From Aphelocoma coerulescens (Eukaryota; Chordata; Aves; Passeriformes; Corvidae), in NCBI RefSeq assembly GCF_041296385.1, contig NW_027183522.1, positions 124,001 to 188,000 on the forward strand: a stretch of 64,000 bases of DNA. The letters run 5' to 3'. Of this stretch, positions 39,733-52,503 are shown one piece after another. The position numbers and the translations under genes were made by a program. Below the pieces are notes generated by a model. The model was not told where the DNA came from and ran no database searches. It saw only the letters and a list, made by a program, of their open reading frames with translations. Within the stretch, counting starts at the first letter, position 1. Each line of letters opens with the position of its first letter.

Positions 39733-41151
39733 CGCGGTGCTCTTTGCACGGTCCTTGTCAGCTCCAAGTACCCCCCCGCGCACGTTACAGGCTCATAAAG
39801 ACCAAGGATGCGAGTAGCCGTCTCGCCCAGAAAAATGTACCGGCGCAAAAGCACGATCTTCGTTACCCGTTCTCGTCGGCCAGACGGTTGTGCTCTGTCG
39901 AAAGGCTTGGACACCTAAACACTCCCGCGCTGCTTTCCCGGCACATTTCTCTAAGCGGAGAGCTAGACGGGCAGTTCGGACCCCATCGAAACAGAAGGAG
40001 AATGATTCTACCTGGAGCTGAGGCAAATCCGTGCACAGCACATGCTGCGTGCCAGCACTGTACACGCTGAGGAGCAGCAAAGCTGAGTGCCACCGCTGGG
40101 CTTCAGTTCTCTCCAGACGGCAGAAGGCGAAGATTGAAGCCGCAGAGCACGGGGCTTCTGTGTGCTCGGCACCGTCTTTCCAAAGCCCAGGCAAACGCGC
40201 CTTCACAAGCCCGCTCAGCCGAGAATACGCTGGCTGGCTCGGGAAGTAAACGCGCAGCCCTTCGACTTCGTCCCACAACCTGGCTAGAAAGCAGTTTCTT
40301 ACAGCTTCCGTGTTGCAGAGTCCCTGCAGCTTGAGCTCACCCCGAAGGACGCGTCAAAAAAGGAGGCGTTCTTGAAGCCCCCCTTCTCCAAGCACAAACA
40401 CACTGAGGCTCTGCAGCTTCCTTCTCAGATGGCCATGCCGTCACACTGGTCGCGCTGGCATTACCGTTGCCAGCTTCCAGCAGCTGCTAGCATGCAAAAG
40501 GGCTCGAGAAGTAAAAGGCAGTGCTGTGCTGCACCTTCGCCTTCGCACGCGTAAGCCACGTAAGTGCACTGTGTACTTGTCTCCTCTGCTTGCATCTACC
40601 GGGATACTTAATTCTCTGCATCTCGGAGCCTAAAGGTAAGAGCAGCTGTTTCCACAGAAGCTGGCTGGTGCTATAGGTAGCAGCACAAGCAGCTGTCTTT
40701 GGAGTTCCTTCTGCTGCTGCTAGCGTGACTTTTCCAGGCAAGCGAGTGGCAGCCACGCTTTCCCTGCAGCCCGTAGGATGCGCACACAAGCCATGTGCAC
40801 GGCAGCTTCGTTCTTCGCTTTTTGTAACGCGTCGCGCTTTCATTGCCCCGGAGGCGAAGAGTCGTCTGCTTCTCGCCCAGAAAGCTCTGCCGGCAGAGGG
40901 GCGCACCAGAGCACTGCTTCTGCCGGAACACGCCTGGCCCATACACACAATCCCTCTCAGCGCTACGTGGCACCACACTCTGCCTCTCCTGTGCTCCGCA
41001 TCTAAACGGAAAGGCCCTCGGCTACGTCGCGCACAGAGAACTGTGCCAGAACAACGCGCTTCCCGGCGCTGGCCCCTGCGGCTCGGAGAAACTTGGATTT
41101 GCACCACATTCCCGGGCATCCCCCTTTACAAGCTGCACAGCGCCCTCGGAT
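39733..41151. repeat. Unit U29
   Basis: p607 A. Barcode T at 41119 (p1387), as in U18. Confidence 0.95.
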
Positions 41152-42570
41152 CGCGGTGCTCTTTGCACGGTCCTTGTCAGCTCCAAGTACCCCCCCGCGC
41201 ACGTTACAGGCTCATAAAGACCAAGGATGCGAGTAGCCGTCTCGCCCAGAAAAATGTACCGGCGCAAAAGCACGATCTTCGTTACCCGTTCTCGTCGGCC
41301 AGACGGTTGTGCTCTGTCGAAAGGCTTGGACACCTAAACACTCCCGCGCTGCTTTCCCGGCACATTTCTCTAAGCGGAGAGCTAGACGGGCAGTTCGGAC
41401 CCCATCGAAACAGAAGGAGAATGATTCTACCTGGAGCTGAGGCAAATCCGTGCACAGCACATGCTGCGTGCCAGCACTGTACACGCTGAGGAGCAGCAAA
41501 GCTGAGTGCCACCGCTGGGCTTCAGTTCTCTCCAGACGGCAGAAGGCGAAGATTGAAGCCGCAGAGCACGGGGCTTCTGTGTGCTCGGCACCGTCTTTCC
41601 AAAGCCCAGGCAAACGCGCCTTCACAAGCCCGCTCAGCCGAGAATACGCTGGCTGGCTCGGGAAGTAAACGCGCAGCCCTTCGACTTCGTCCCACAACCT
41701 GGCTAGAAAGCAGTTTCTTACAGCTTCCGTGTTGCAGAGTCCCTGCAGCTTGAGCTCACCCCGAAGGACGCGTCAAAAAAGGAGGCGTTCTTGAAGCCCC
41801 CCTTCTCCAAGCACAAACACACTGAGGCTCTGCAGCTTCCTTCTCAGATGGCCATGCCGTCACACTGGTCGCGCTGGCATTACCGTTGCCAGCTTCCAGC
41901 AGCTGCTAGCATGCAAAAGGGCTCGAGAAGTAAAAGGCAGTGCTGTGCTGCACCTTCGCCTTCGCACGCGTAAGCCACGTAAGTGCACTGTGTACTTGTC
42001 TCCTCTGCTTGCATCTACCGGGATACTTAATTCTCTGCATCTCGGAGCCTAAAGGTAAGAGCAGCTGTTTCCACAGAAGCTGGCTGGTGCTATAGGTAGC
42101 AGCACAAGCAGCTGTCTTTGGAGTTCCTTCTGCTGCTGCTAGCGTGACTTTTCCAGGCAAGCGAGTGGCAGCCACGCTTTCCCTGCAGCCCGTAGGATGC
42201 GCACACAAGCCATGTGCACGGCAGCTTCGTTCTTCGCTTTTTGTAACGCGTCGCGCTTTCATTGCCCCGGAGGCGAAGAGTCGTCTGCTTCTCGCCCAGA
42301 AAGCTCTGCCGGCAGAGGGGCGCACCAGAGCACTGCTTCTGCCGGAACACGCCTGGCCCATACACACAATCCCTCTCAGCGCTACGTGGCACCACACTCT
42401 GCCTCTCCTGTGCTCCGCATCTAAACGGAAAGGCCCTCGGCTACGTCGCGCACAGAGAACTGTGCCAGAACAACGCGCTTCCCGGCGCTGGCCCCTGCGG
42501 CTCGGAGAAACTTGGATTTGCACCACATTCCCGGGCAGCCCCCTTTACAAGCTGCACAGCGCCCTCGGAT
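41152..42570. repeat. Unit U30
   Basis: p607 A, p252 C, p1145 C. Confidence 0.95.
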
Positions 42571-43989
42571 CGCGGTGCTCTTTGCACGGTCCTTGTCAGC
42601 TCCAAGTACCCCCCCGCGCACGTTACAGGCTCATAAAGACCAAGGATGCGAGTAGCCGTCTCGCCCAGAAAAATGTACCGGCGCAAAAGCACGATCTTCG
42701 TTACCCGTTCTCGTCGGCCAGACGGTTGTGCTCTGTCGAAAGGCTTGGACACCTAAACACTCCCGCGCTGCTTTCCCGGCACATTTCTCTAAGCGGAGAG
42801 CTAGACGGGCAGTTCGGACCCCATCGAAACAGAAGGAGAATGATTCTACCTGGAGCTGAGGCAAATCCGTGCACAGCACATGCTGCGTGCCAGCACTGTA
42901 CACGCTGAGGAGCAGCAAAGCTGAGTGCCACCGCTGGGCTTCAGTTCTCTCCAGACGGCAGAAGGCGAAGACTGAAGCCGCAGAGCACGGGGCTTCTGTG
43001 TGCTCGGCACCGTCTTTCCAAAGCCCAGGCAAACGCGCCTTCACAAGCCCGCTCAGCCGAGAATACGCTGGCTGGCTCGGGAAGTAAACGCGCAGCCCTT
43101 CGACTTCGTCCCACAACCTGGCTAGAAAGCAGTTTCTTACAGCTTCCGTGTTGCAGAGTCCCTGCAGCTTGAGCTCCCCCCGAAGGACGCGTCAAAAAAG
43201 GAGGCGTTCTTGAAGCCCCCCTTCTCCAAGCACAAACACACTGAGGCTCTGCAGCTTCCTTCTCAGATGGCCATGCCGTCACACTGGTGGCGCTGGCATT
43301 ACCGTTGCCAGCTTCCAGCAGCTGCTAGCATGCAAAAGGGCTCGAGAAGTAAAAGGCAGTGCTGTGCTGCACCTTCGCCTTCGCACGCGTAAGCCACGTA
43401 AGTGCACTGTGTACTTGTCTCCTCTGCTTGCATCTACCGGGATACTTAATTCTCTGCATCTCGGAGCCTAAAGGTAAGAGCAGCTGTTTCCACAGAAGCT
43501 GGCTGGTGCTATAGGTAGCAGCACAAGCAGCTGTCTTTGGAGTTCCTTCTGCTGCTGCTAGCGTGACTTTTCCAGGCAAGCGAGTGGCAGCCACGCTTTC
43601 CCTGCAGCCCGTAGGATGCGCACACAAGCCATGTGCACGGCAGCTTCGTTCTTCGCTTTTTGTAACGCGTCGCGCTTTCATTGCCCCGGAGGCGAAGAGT
43701 CGTCTGCTTCTCGCCCAGAAAGCTCTGCCGGCAGAGGAGCGCACCAGAGCACTGCTTCTGCCGGAACACGCCTGGCCCATACACACAATCCCTCTCAGCG
43801 CTACGTGGCACCACACTCTGCCTCTCCTGTGCTCCGCATCTAAACGGAAAGGCCCTCGGCTACGTCGCGCACAGAGAACTGTGCCAGAACAACGCGCTTC
43901 CCGGCGCTGGCCCCTGCGGCTCGGAGAAACTTGGATTTGCACCACATTCCCGGGCAGCCCCCTTTACAAGCTGCACAGCGCCCTCGGAT
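42571..43989. repeat. Unit U31
   Basis: p607 C (43177). Barcodes C at 42972, G at 43289 and A at 43738, as in U20. Confidence 0.95.
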
Positions 43990-45408
43990 CGCGGTGCTCT
44001 TTGCACGGTCCTTGTCAGCTCCAAGTACCCCCCCGCGCACGTTACAGGCTCATAAAGACCAAGGATGCGAGTAGCCGTCTCGCCCAGAAAAATGTACCGG
44101 CGCAAAAGCACGATCTTCGTTACCCGTTCTCGTCGGCCAGATGGTTGTGCTCTGTCGAAAGGCTTGGACACCTAAACACTCCCGCGCTGCTTTCCCGGCA
44201 CATTTCTCTAAGCGGAGAGCTAGACGGGCAGTTCGGACCCCATCGAAACAGAAGGAGAATGATTCTACCTGGAGCTGAGGCAAATCCGTGCACAGCACAT
44301 GCTGCGTGCCAGCACTGTACACGCTGAGGAGCAGCAAAGCTGAGTGCCACCGCTGGGCTTCAGTTCTCTCCAGACGGCAGAAGGCGAAGATTGAAGCCGC
44401 AGAGCACGGGGCTTCTGTGTGCTCGGCACCGTCTTTCCAAAGCCCAGGCAAACGCGCCTTCACAAGCCCGCTCAGCCGAGAATACGCTGGCTGGCTCGGG
44501 AAGTAAACGCGCAGCCCTTCGACTTCGTCCCACAACCTGGCTAGAAAGCAGTTTCTTACAGCTTCCGTGTTGCAGAGTCCCTGCAGCTTGAGCTCACCCC
44601 GAAGGACGCGTCAAAAAAGGAGGCGTTCTTGAAGCCCCCCTTCTCCAAGCACAAACACACTGAGGCTCTGCAGCTTCCTTCTCAGATGGCCATGCCGTCA
44701 CACTGGTCGCGCTGGCATTACCGTTGCCAGCTTCCAGCAGCTGCTAGCATGCAAAAGGGCTCGAGAAGTAAAAGGCAGTGCTGTGCTGCACCTTCGCCTT
44801 CGCACGCGTAAGCCACGTAAGTGCACTGTGTACTTGTCTCCTCTGCTTGCATCTACCGGGATACTTAATTCTCTGCATCTCGGAGCCTAAAGGTAAGAGC
44901 AGCTGTTTCCACAGAAGCTGGCTGGTGCTATAGGTAGCAGCACAAGCAGCTGTCTTTGGAGTTCCTTCTGCTGCTGCTAGCGTGACTTTTCCAGGCAAGC
45001 GAGTGGCAGCCACGCTTTCCCTGCAGCCCGTAGGATGCGCACACAAGCCATGTGCACGGCAGCTTCGTTCTTCGCTTTTTGTAACGCGTCGCGCTTTCAT
45101 TGCCCCGGAGGCGAAGAGTCGTCTGCTTCTCGCCCAGAAAGCTCTGCCGGCAGAGGGGCGCACCAGAGCACTGCTTCTGCCGGAACACGCCTGGCCCATA
45201 CACACAATCCCTCTCAGCGCTACGTGGCACCACACTCTGCCTCTCCTGTGCTCCGCATCTAAACGGAAAGGCCCTCGGCTACGTCGCGCACAGAGAACTG
45301 TGCCAGAACAACGCGCTTCCCGGCGCTGGCCCCTGCGGCTCGGAGAAACTTGGATTTGCACCACATTCCCGGGCAGCCCCCTTTACAAGCTGCACAGCGC
45401 CCTCGGAT
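43990..45408. repeat. Unit U32
   Basis: p607 A. T at 44142 (p153), as in U21. Confidence 0.95.
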
Positions 45409-46827
45409 CGCGGTGCTCTTTGCACGGTCCTTGTCAGCTCCAAGTACCCCCCCGCGCACGTTACAGGCTCATAAAGACCAAGGATGCGAGTAGCCGTCTC
45501 GCCCAGAAAAATGTACCGGCGCAAAAGCACGATCTTCGTTACCCGTTCTCGTCGGCCAGACGGTTGTGCTCTGTCGAAAGGCTTGGACACCTAAACACTC
45601 CCGCGCTGCTTTCCCGGCACATTTCTCTAAGCGGAGAGCTAGACGGGCAGTTCGGACCCCATCGAAACAGAAGGAGAATGATTCTACCTGGAGCTGAGGC
45701 AAATCCGTGCACAGCACATGCTGCGTGCCAGCACTGTACACGCTGAGGAGCAGCAAAGCTGAGTGCCACCGCTGGGCTTCAGTTCTCTCCAGACGGCAGA
45801 AGGCGAAGATTGAAGCCGCAGAGCACGGGGCTTCTGTGTGCTCGGCACCGTCTTTCCAAAGCCCAGGCAAACGCGCCTTCACAAGCCCGCTCAGCCGAGA
45901 ATACGCTGGCTGGCTCGGGAAGTAAACGCGCAGCCCTTCGACTTCGTCCCACAACCTGGCTAGAAAGCAGTTTCTTACAGCTTCCGTGTTGCAGAGTCCC
46001 TGCAGCTTGAGCTCACCCCGAAGGACGCGTCAAAAAAGGAGGCGTTCTTGAAGCCCCCCTTCTCCAAGCACAAACACACTGAGGCTCTGCAGCTTCCTTC
46101 TCAGATGGCCATGCCGTCACACTGGTCGCGCTGGCATTACCGTTGCCAGCTTCCAGCAGCTGCTAGCATGCAAAAGGGCTCGAGAAGTAAAAGGCAGTGC
46201 TGTGCTGCACCTTCGCCTTCGCACGCGTAAGCCACGTAAGTGCACTGTGTACTTGTCTCCTCTGCTTGCATCTACCGGGATACTTAATTCTCTGCATCTC
46301 GGAGCCTAAAGGTAAGAGCAGCTGTTTCCACAGAAGCTGGCTGGTGCTATAGGTAGCAGCACAAGCAGCTGTCTTTGGAGTTCCTTCTGCTGCTGCTAGC
46401 GTGACTTTTCCAGGCAAGCGAGTGGCAGCCACGCTTCCCCTGCAGCCCGTAGGATGCGCACACAAGCCATGTGCACGGCAGCTTCGTTCTTCGCTTTTTG
46501 TAACGCGTCGCGCTTTCATTGCCCCGGAGGCGAAGAGTCGTCTGCTTCTCGCCCAGAAAGCTCTGCCGGCAGAGGGGCGCACCAGAGCACTGCTTCTGCC
46601 GGAACACGCCTGGCCCATACACACAATCCCTCTCAGCGCTACGTGGCACCACACTCTGCCTCTCCTGTGCTCCGCATCTAAACGGAAAGGCCCTCGGCTA
46701 CGTCGCGCACAGAGAACTGTGCCAGAACAACGCGCTTCCCGGCGCTGGCCCCTGCGGCTCGGAGAAACTTGGATTTGCACCACATTCCCGGGCAGCCCCC
46801 TTTACAAGCTGCACAGCGCCCTCGGAT
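45409..46827. repeat. Unit U33
   Basis: p607 A. C at 46437 (p1029), as in U22. Confidence 0.95.
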
Positions 46828-48246
46828 CGCGGTGCTCTTTGCACGGTCCTTGTCAGCTCCAAGTACCCCCCCGCGCACGTTACAGGCTCATAAAGACCAA
46901 GGATGCGAGTAGCCGTCTCGCCCAGAAAAATGTACCGGCGCAAAAGCACGATCTTCGTTACCCGTTCTCGTCGGCCAGACGGTTGTGCTCTGTCGAAAGG
47001 CTTGGACACCTAAACACTCCCGCGCTGCTTTCCCGGCACATTTCTCTAAGCGGAGAGCTAGACGGGCAGTTCGGACCCCATCGAAACAGAAGGAGAATGA
47101 TTCTACCTGGAGCTGAGGCAAATCCGTGCACAGCACATGCTGCGTGCCAGCACTGTACATGCTGAGGAGCAGCAAAGCTGAGTGCCACCGCTGGGCTTCA
47201 GTTCTCTCCAGACGGCAGAAGGCGAAGATTGAAGCCGCAGAGCACGGGGCTTCTGTGTGCTCGGCACCGTCTTTCCAAAGCCCAGGCAAACGCGCCTTCA
47301 CAAGCCCGCTCAGCCGAGAATACGCTGGCTGGCTCGGGAAGTAAACGCGCAGCCCTTCGACTTCGTCCCACAACCTGGCTAGAAAGCAGTTTCTTACAGC
47401 TTCCGTGTTGCAGAGTCCCTGCAGCTTGAGCTCACCCCGAAGGACGCGTCAAAAAAGGAGGCGTTCTTGAAGCCCCCCTTCTCCAAGCACAAACACACTG
47501 AGGCTCTGCAGCTTCCTTCTCAGATGGCCATGCCGTCACACTGGTCGCGCTGGCATTACCGTTGCCAGCTTCCAGCAGCTGCTAGCATGCAAAAGGGCTC
47601 GAGAAGTAAAAGGCAGTGCTGTGCTGCACCTTCGCCTTCGCACGCGTAAGCCACATAAGTGCACTGTGTACTTGTCTCCTCTGCTTGCATCTACCGGGAT
47701 ACTTAATTCTCTGCATCTCGGAGCCTAAAGGTAAGAGCAGCTGTTTCCACAGAAGCTGGCTGGTGCTATAGGTAGCAGCACAAGCAGCTGTCTTTGGAGT
47801 TCCTTCTGCTGCTGCTAGCGTGACTTTTCCAGGCAAGCGAGTGGCAGCCACGCTTTCCCTGCAGCCCGTAGGATGCGCACACAAGCCATGTGCACGGCAG
47901 CTTCGTTCTTCGCTTTTTGTAACGCGTCGCGCTTTCATTGCCCCGGAGGCGAAGAGTCGTCTGCTTCTCGCCCAGAAAGCTCTGCCGGCAGAGGGGCGCA
48001 CCAGAGCACTGCTTCTGCCGGAACACGCCTGGCCCATACACACAATCCCTCTCAGCGCTACGTGGCACCACACTCTGCCTCTCCTGTGCTCCGCATCTAA
48101 ACGGAAAGGCCCTCGGCTACGTCGCGCACAGAGAACTGTGCCAGAACAACGCGCTTCCCGGCGCTGGCCCCTGCGGCTCGGAGAAACTTGGATTTGCACC
48201 ACATTCCCGGGCAGCCCCCTTTACAAGCTGCACAGCGCCCTCGGAT
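46828..48246. repeat. Unit U34
   Basis: p607 A. T at 47160 (p333) and A at 47655 (p828), as in U23. Confidence 0.95.
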
Positions 48247-49665
48247 CGCGGTGCTCTTTGCACGGTCCTTGTCAGCTCCAAGTACCCCCCCGCGCACGTT
48301 ACAGGCTCATAAAGACCAAGGATGCGAGTAGCCGTCTCGCCCAGAAAAATGTACCGGCGCAAAAGCACGATCTTCGTTACCCGTTCTCGTCGGCCAGACG
48401 GTTGTGCTCTGTCGAAAGGCTTGGACACCTAAACACTCCCGCGCTGCTTTCCCGGCACATTTCTCTAAGCGGAGAGCTAGACGGGCAGTTCGGACCCCAT
48501 CGAAACAGAAGGAGAATGATTCTACCTGGAGCTGAGGCAAATCCGTGCACAGCACATGCTGCGTGCCAGCACTGTACACGCTGAGGAGCAGCAAAGCTGA
48601 GTGCCACCGCTGGGCTTCAGTTCTCTCCAGACGGCAGAAGGCGAAGATTGAAGCCGCAGAGCACGGGGCTTCTGTGTGCTCGGCACCGTCTTTCCAAAGC
48701 CCAGGCAAACGCGCCTTCACAAGCCCGCTCAGCCGAGAATACGCTGGCTGGCTCGGGAAGTAAACGCGCAGCCCTTCGACTTCGTCCCACAACCTGGCTA
48801 GAAAGCAGTTTCTTACAGCTTCCGTGTTGCAGAGTCCCTGCAGCTTGAGCTCCCCCCGAAGGACGCGTCAAAAAAGGAGGCGTTCTTGAAGCCCCCCTTC
48901 TCCAAGCACAAACACACTGAGGCTCTGCAGCTTCCTTCTCAGATGGCCATGCCGTCACACTGGTCGCGCTGGCATTACCGTTGCCAGCTTCCAGCAGCTG
49001 CTAGCATGCAAAAGGGCTCGAGAAGTAAAAGGCAGTGCTGTGCTGCACCTTCGCCTTCGCACGCGTAAGCCACGTAAGTGCACTGTGTACTTGTCTCCTC
49101 TGCTTGCATCTACCGGGATACTTAATTCTCTGCATCTCGGAGCCTAAAGGTAAGAGCAGCTGTTTCCACAGAAGCTGGCTGGTGCTATAGGTAGCAGCAC
49201 AAGCAGCTGTCTTTGGAGTTCCTTCTGCTGCTGCTAGCGTGACTTTTCCAGGCAAGCGAGTGGCAGCCACGCTTCCCCTGCAGCCCGTAGGATGCGCACA
49301 CAAGCCATGTGCACGGCAGCTTCGTTCTTCGCTTTTTGTAACGCGTCGCGCTTTCATTGCCCCGGAGGCGAAGAGTCGTCTGCTTCTCGCCCAGAAAGCT
49401 CTGCCGGCAGAGGGGCGCACCAGAGCACTGCTTCTGCCGGAACACGCCTGGCCCATACACACAATCCCTCTCAGCGCTACGTGGCACCACACTCTGCCTC
49501 TCCTGTGCTCCGCATCTAAACGGAAAGGCCCTCGGCTACGTCGCGCACAGAGAACTGTGCCAGAACAACGCGCTTCCCGGCGCTGGCCCCTGCGGCTCGG
49601 AGAAACTTGGATTTGCACCACATTCCCGGGCAGCCCCCTTTACAAGCTGCACAGCGCCCTCGGAT
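48247..49665. repeat. Unit U35
   Basis: p607 C (48853). C at 49275 (p1029), as in U24. Confidence 0.95.
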
Positions 49666-51084
49666 CGCGGTGCTCTTTGCACGGTCCTTGTCAGCTCCAA
49701 GTACCCCCCCGCGCACGTTACAGGCTCATAAAGACCAAGGATGCGAGTAGCCGTCTCGCCCAGAAAAATGTACCGGCGCAAAAGCACGATCTTCGTTACC
49801 CGTTCTCGTCGGCCAGACGGTTGTGCTCTGTCGAAAGGCTTGGACACCTAAACACTCCCGCGCTGCTTTCCCGGCACATTTCTCTAAGCGGAGAGCTAGA
49901 CGGGCAGTTCGGACCCCATCGAAACAGAAGGAGAATGATTCTACCTGGAGCTGAGGCAAATCCGTGCACAGCACATGCTGCGTGCCAGCACTGTACACGC
50001 TGAGGAGCAGCAAAGCTGAGTGCCACCGCTGGGCTTCAGTTCTCTCCAGACGGCAGAAGGCGAAGATTGAAGCCGCAGAGCACGGGGCTTCTGTGTGCTC
50101 GGCACCGTCTTTCCAAAGCCCAGGCAAACGCGCCTTCACAAGCCCGCTCAGCCGAGAATACGCTGGCTGGCTCGGGAAGTAAACGCGCAGCCCTTCGACT
50201 TCGTCCCACAACCTGGCTAGAAAGCAGTTTCTTACAGCTTCCGTGTTGCAGAGTCCCTGCAGCTTGAGCTCCCCCCGAAGGACGCGTCAAAAAAGGAGGC
50301 GTTCTTGAAGCCCCCCTTCTCCAAGCACAAACACACTGAGGCTCTGCAGCTTCCTTCTCAGATGGCCATGCCGTCACACTGGTCGCGCTGGCATTACCGT
50401 TGCCAGCTTCCAGCAGCTGCTAGCATGCAAAAGGGCTCGAGAAGTAAAAGGCAGTGCTGTGCTGCACCTTCGCCTTCGCACGCGTAAGCCACGTAAGTGC
50501 ACTGTGTACTTGTCTCCTCTGCTTGCATCTACCGGGATACTTAATTCTCTGCATCTCGGAGCCTAAAGGTAAGAGCAGCTGTTTCCACAGAAGCTGGCTG
50601 GTGCTATAGGTAGCAGCACAAGCAGCTGTCTTTGGAGTTCCTTCTGCTGCTGCTAGCGTGACTTTTCCAGGCAAGCGAGTGGCAGCCACGCTTTCCCTGC
50701 AGCCCGTAGGATGCGCACACAAGCCATGTGCACGGCAGCTTCGTTCTTCGCTTTTTGTAACGCGTCGCGCTTTCATTGCCCCGGAGGCGAAGAGTCGTCT
50801 GCTTCTCGCCCAGAAAGCTCTGCCGGCAGAGGGGCGCACCAGAGCACTGCTTCTGCCGGAACACGCCTGGCCCATACACACAATCCCTCTCAGCGCTACG
50901 TGGCACCACACTCTGCCTCTCCTGTGCTCCGCATCTAAACGGAAAGGCCCTCGGCTACGTCGCGCACAGAGAACTGTGCCAGAACAACGCGCTTCCCGGC
51001 GCTGGCCCCTGCGGCTCGGAGAAACTTGGATTTGCACCACATTCCCGGGCAGCCCCCTTTACAAGCTGCACAGCGCCCTCGGAT
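49666..51084. repeat. Unit U36
   Basis: p607 C (50272), p252 C, p1145 C. Confidence 0.95.
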
Positions 51085-52503
51085 CGCGGTGCTCTTTGCA
51101 CGGTCCTTGTCAGCTCCAAGTACCCCCCCGCGCACGTTACAGGCTCATAAAGACCAAGGATGCGAGTAGCCGTCTCGCCCAGAAAAATGTACCGGCGCAA
51201 AAGCACGATCTTCGTTACCCGTTCTCGTCGGCCAGACGGTTGTGCTCTGTCGAAAGGCTTGGACACCTAAACACTCCCGCGCTGCTTTCCCGGCACATTT
51301 CTCTAAGCGGAGAGCTAGACGGGCAGTTCGGACCCCATCGAAACAGAAGGAGAATGATTCTACCTGGAGCTGAGGCAAATCCGTGCACAGCACATGCTGC
51401 GTGCCAGCACTGTACACGCTGAGGAGCAGCAAAGCTGAGTGCCACCGCTGGGCTTCAGTTCTCTCCAGACGGCAGAAGGCGAAGATTGAAGCCGCAGAGC
51501 ACGGGGCTTCTGTGTGCTCGGCACCGTCTTTCCAAAGCCCAGGCAAACGCGCCTTCACAAGCCCGCTCAGCCGAGAATACGCTGGCTGGCTCGGGAAGTA
51601 AACGCGCAGCCCTTCGACTTCGTCCCACAACCTGGCTAGAAAGCAGTTTCTTACAGCTTCCGTGTTGCAGAGTCCCTGCAGCTTGAGCTCCCCCCGAAGG
51701 ACGCGTCAAAAAAGGAGGCGTTCTTGAAGCCCCCCTTCTCCAAGCACAAACACACTGAGGCTCTGCAGCTTCCTTCTCAGATGGCCATGCCGTCACACTG
51801 GTCGCGCTGGCATTACCGTTGCCAGCTTCCAGCAGCTGCTAGCATGCAAAAGGGCTCGAGAAGTAAAAGGCAGTGCTGTGCTGCACCTTCGCCTTCGCAC
51901 GCGTAAGCCACGTAAGTGCACTGTGTACTTGTCTCCTCTGCTTGCATCTACCGGGATACTTAATTCTCTGCATCTCGGAGCCTAAAGGTAAGAGCAGCTG
52001 TTTCCACAGAAGCTGGCTGGTGCTATAGGTAGCAGCACAAGCAGCTGTCTTTGGAGTTCCTTCTGCTGCTGCTAGCGTGACTTTTCCAGGCAAGCGAGTG
52101 GCAGCCACGCTTTCCCTGCAGCCCGTAGGATGCGCACACAAGCCATGTGCACGGCAGCTTCGTTCTTCGCTTTTTGTAACGCGTCGCGCTTTCATTGCCC
52201 CGGAGGCGAAGAGTCGTCTGCTTCTCGCCCAGAAAGCTCTGCCGGCAGAGGGGCGCACCAGAGCACTGCTTCTGCCGGAACACGCCTGGCCCATACACAC
52301 AATCCCTCTCAGCGCTACGTGGCACCACACTCTGCCTCTCCTGTGCTCCGCATCTAAACGGAAAGGCCCTCGGCTACGTCGCGCACAGAGAACTGTGCCA
52401 GAACAACGCGCTTCCCGGCGCTGGCCCCTGCGGCTCGGAGAAACTTGGATTTGCACCACATTCCCGGGCAGCCCCCTTTACAAGCTGCACAGCGCCCTCG
52501 GAT
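51085..52503. repeat. Unit U37
   Basis: p607 C (51691). Part of a run of four consecutive p607 C units (U35-U38), the longest outside U1-U4. Confidence 0.95.

Larger units (their letters stand above)
33667..49275. repeat. 11-unit block, second copy (15,609 bp)
   Basis: Direct tandem duplicate of the preceding block, identical at every variant I could compare. The match at this offset continues through base 51690 and fails at 51691, where U37 has C at p607 and its partner U26 has A. The absence of private changes in either copy means the duplication is very recent, or that it is an artefact of assembly. Confidence 0.88.
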
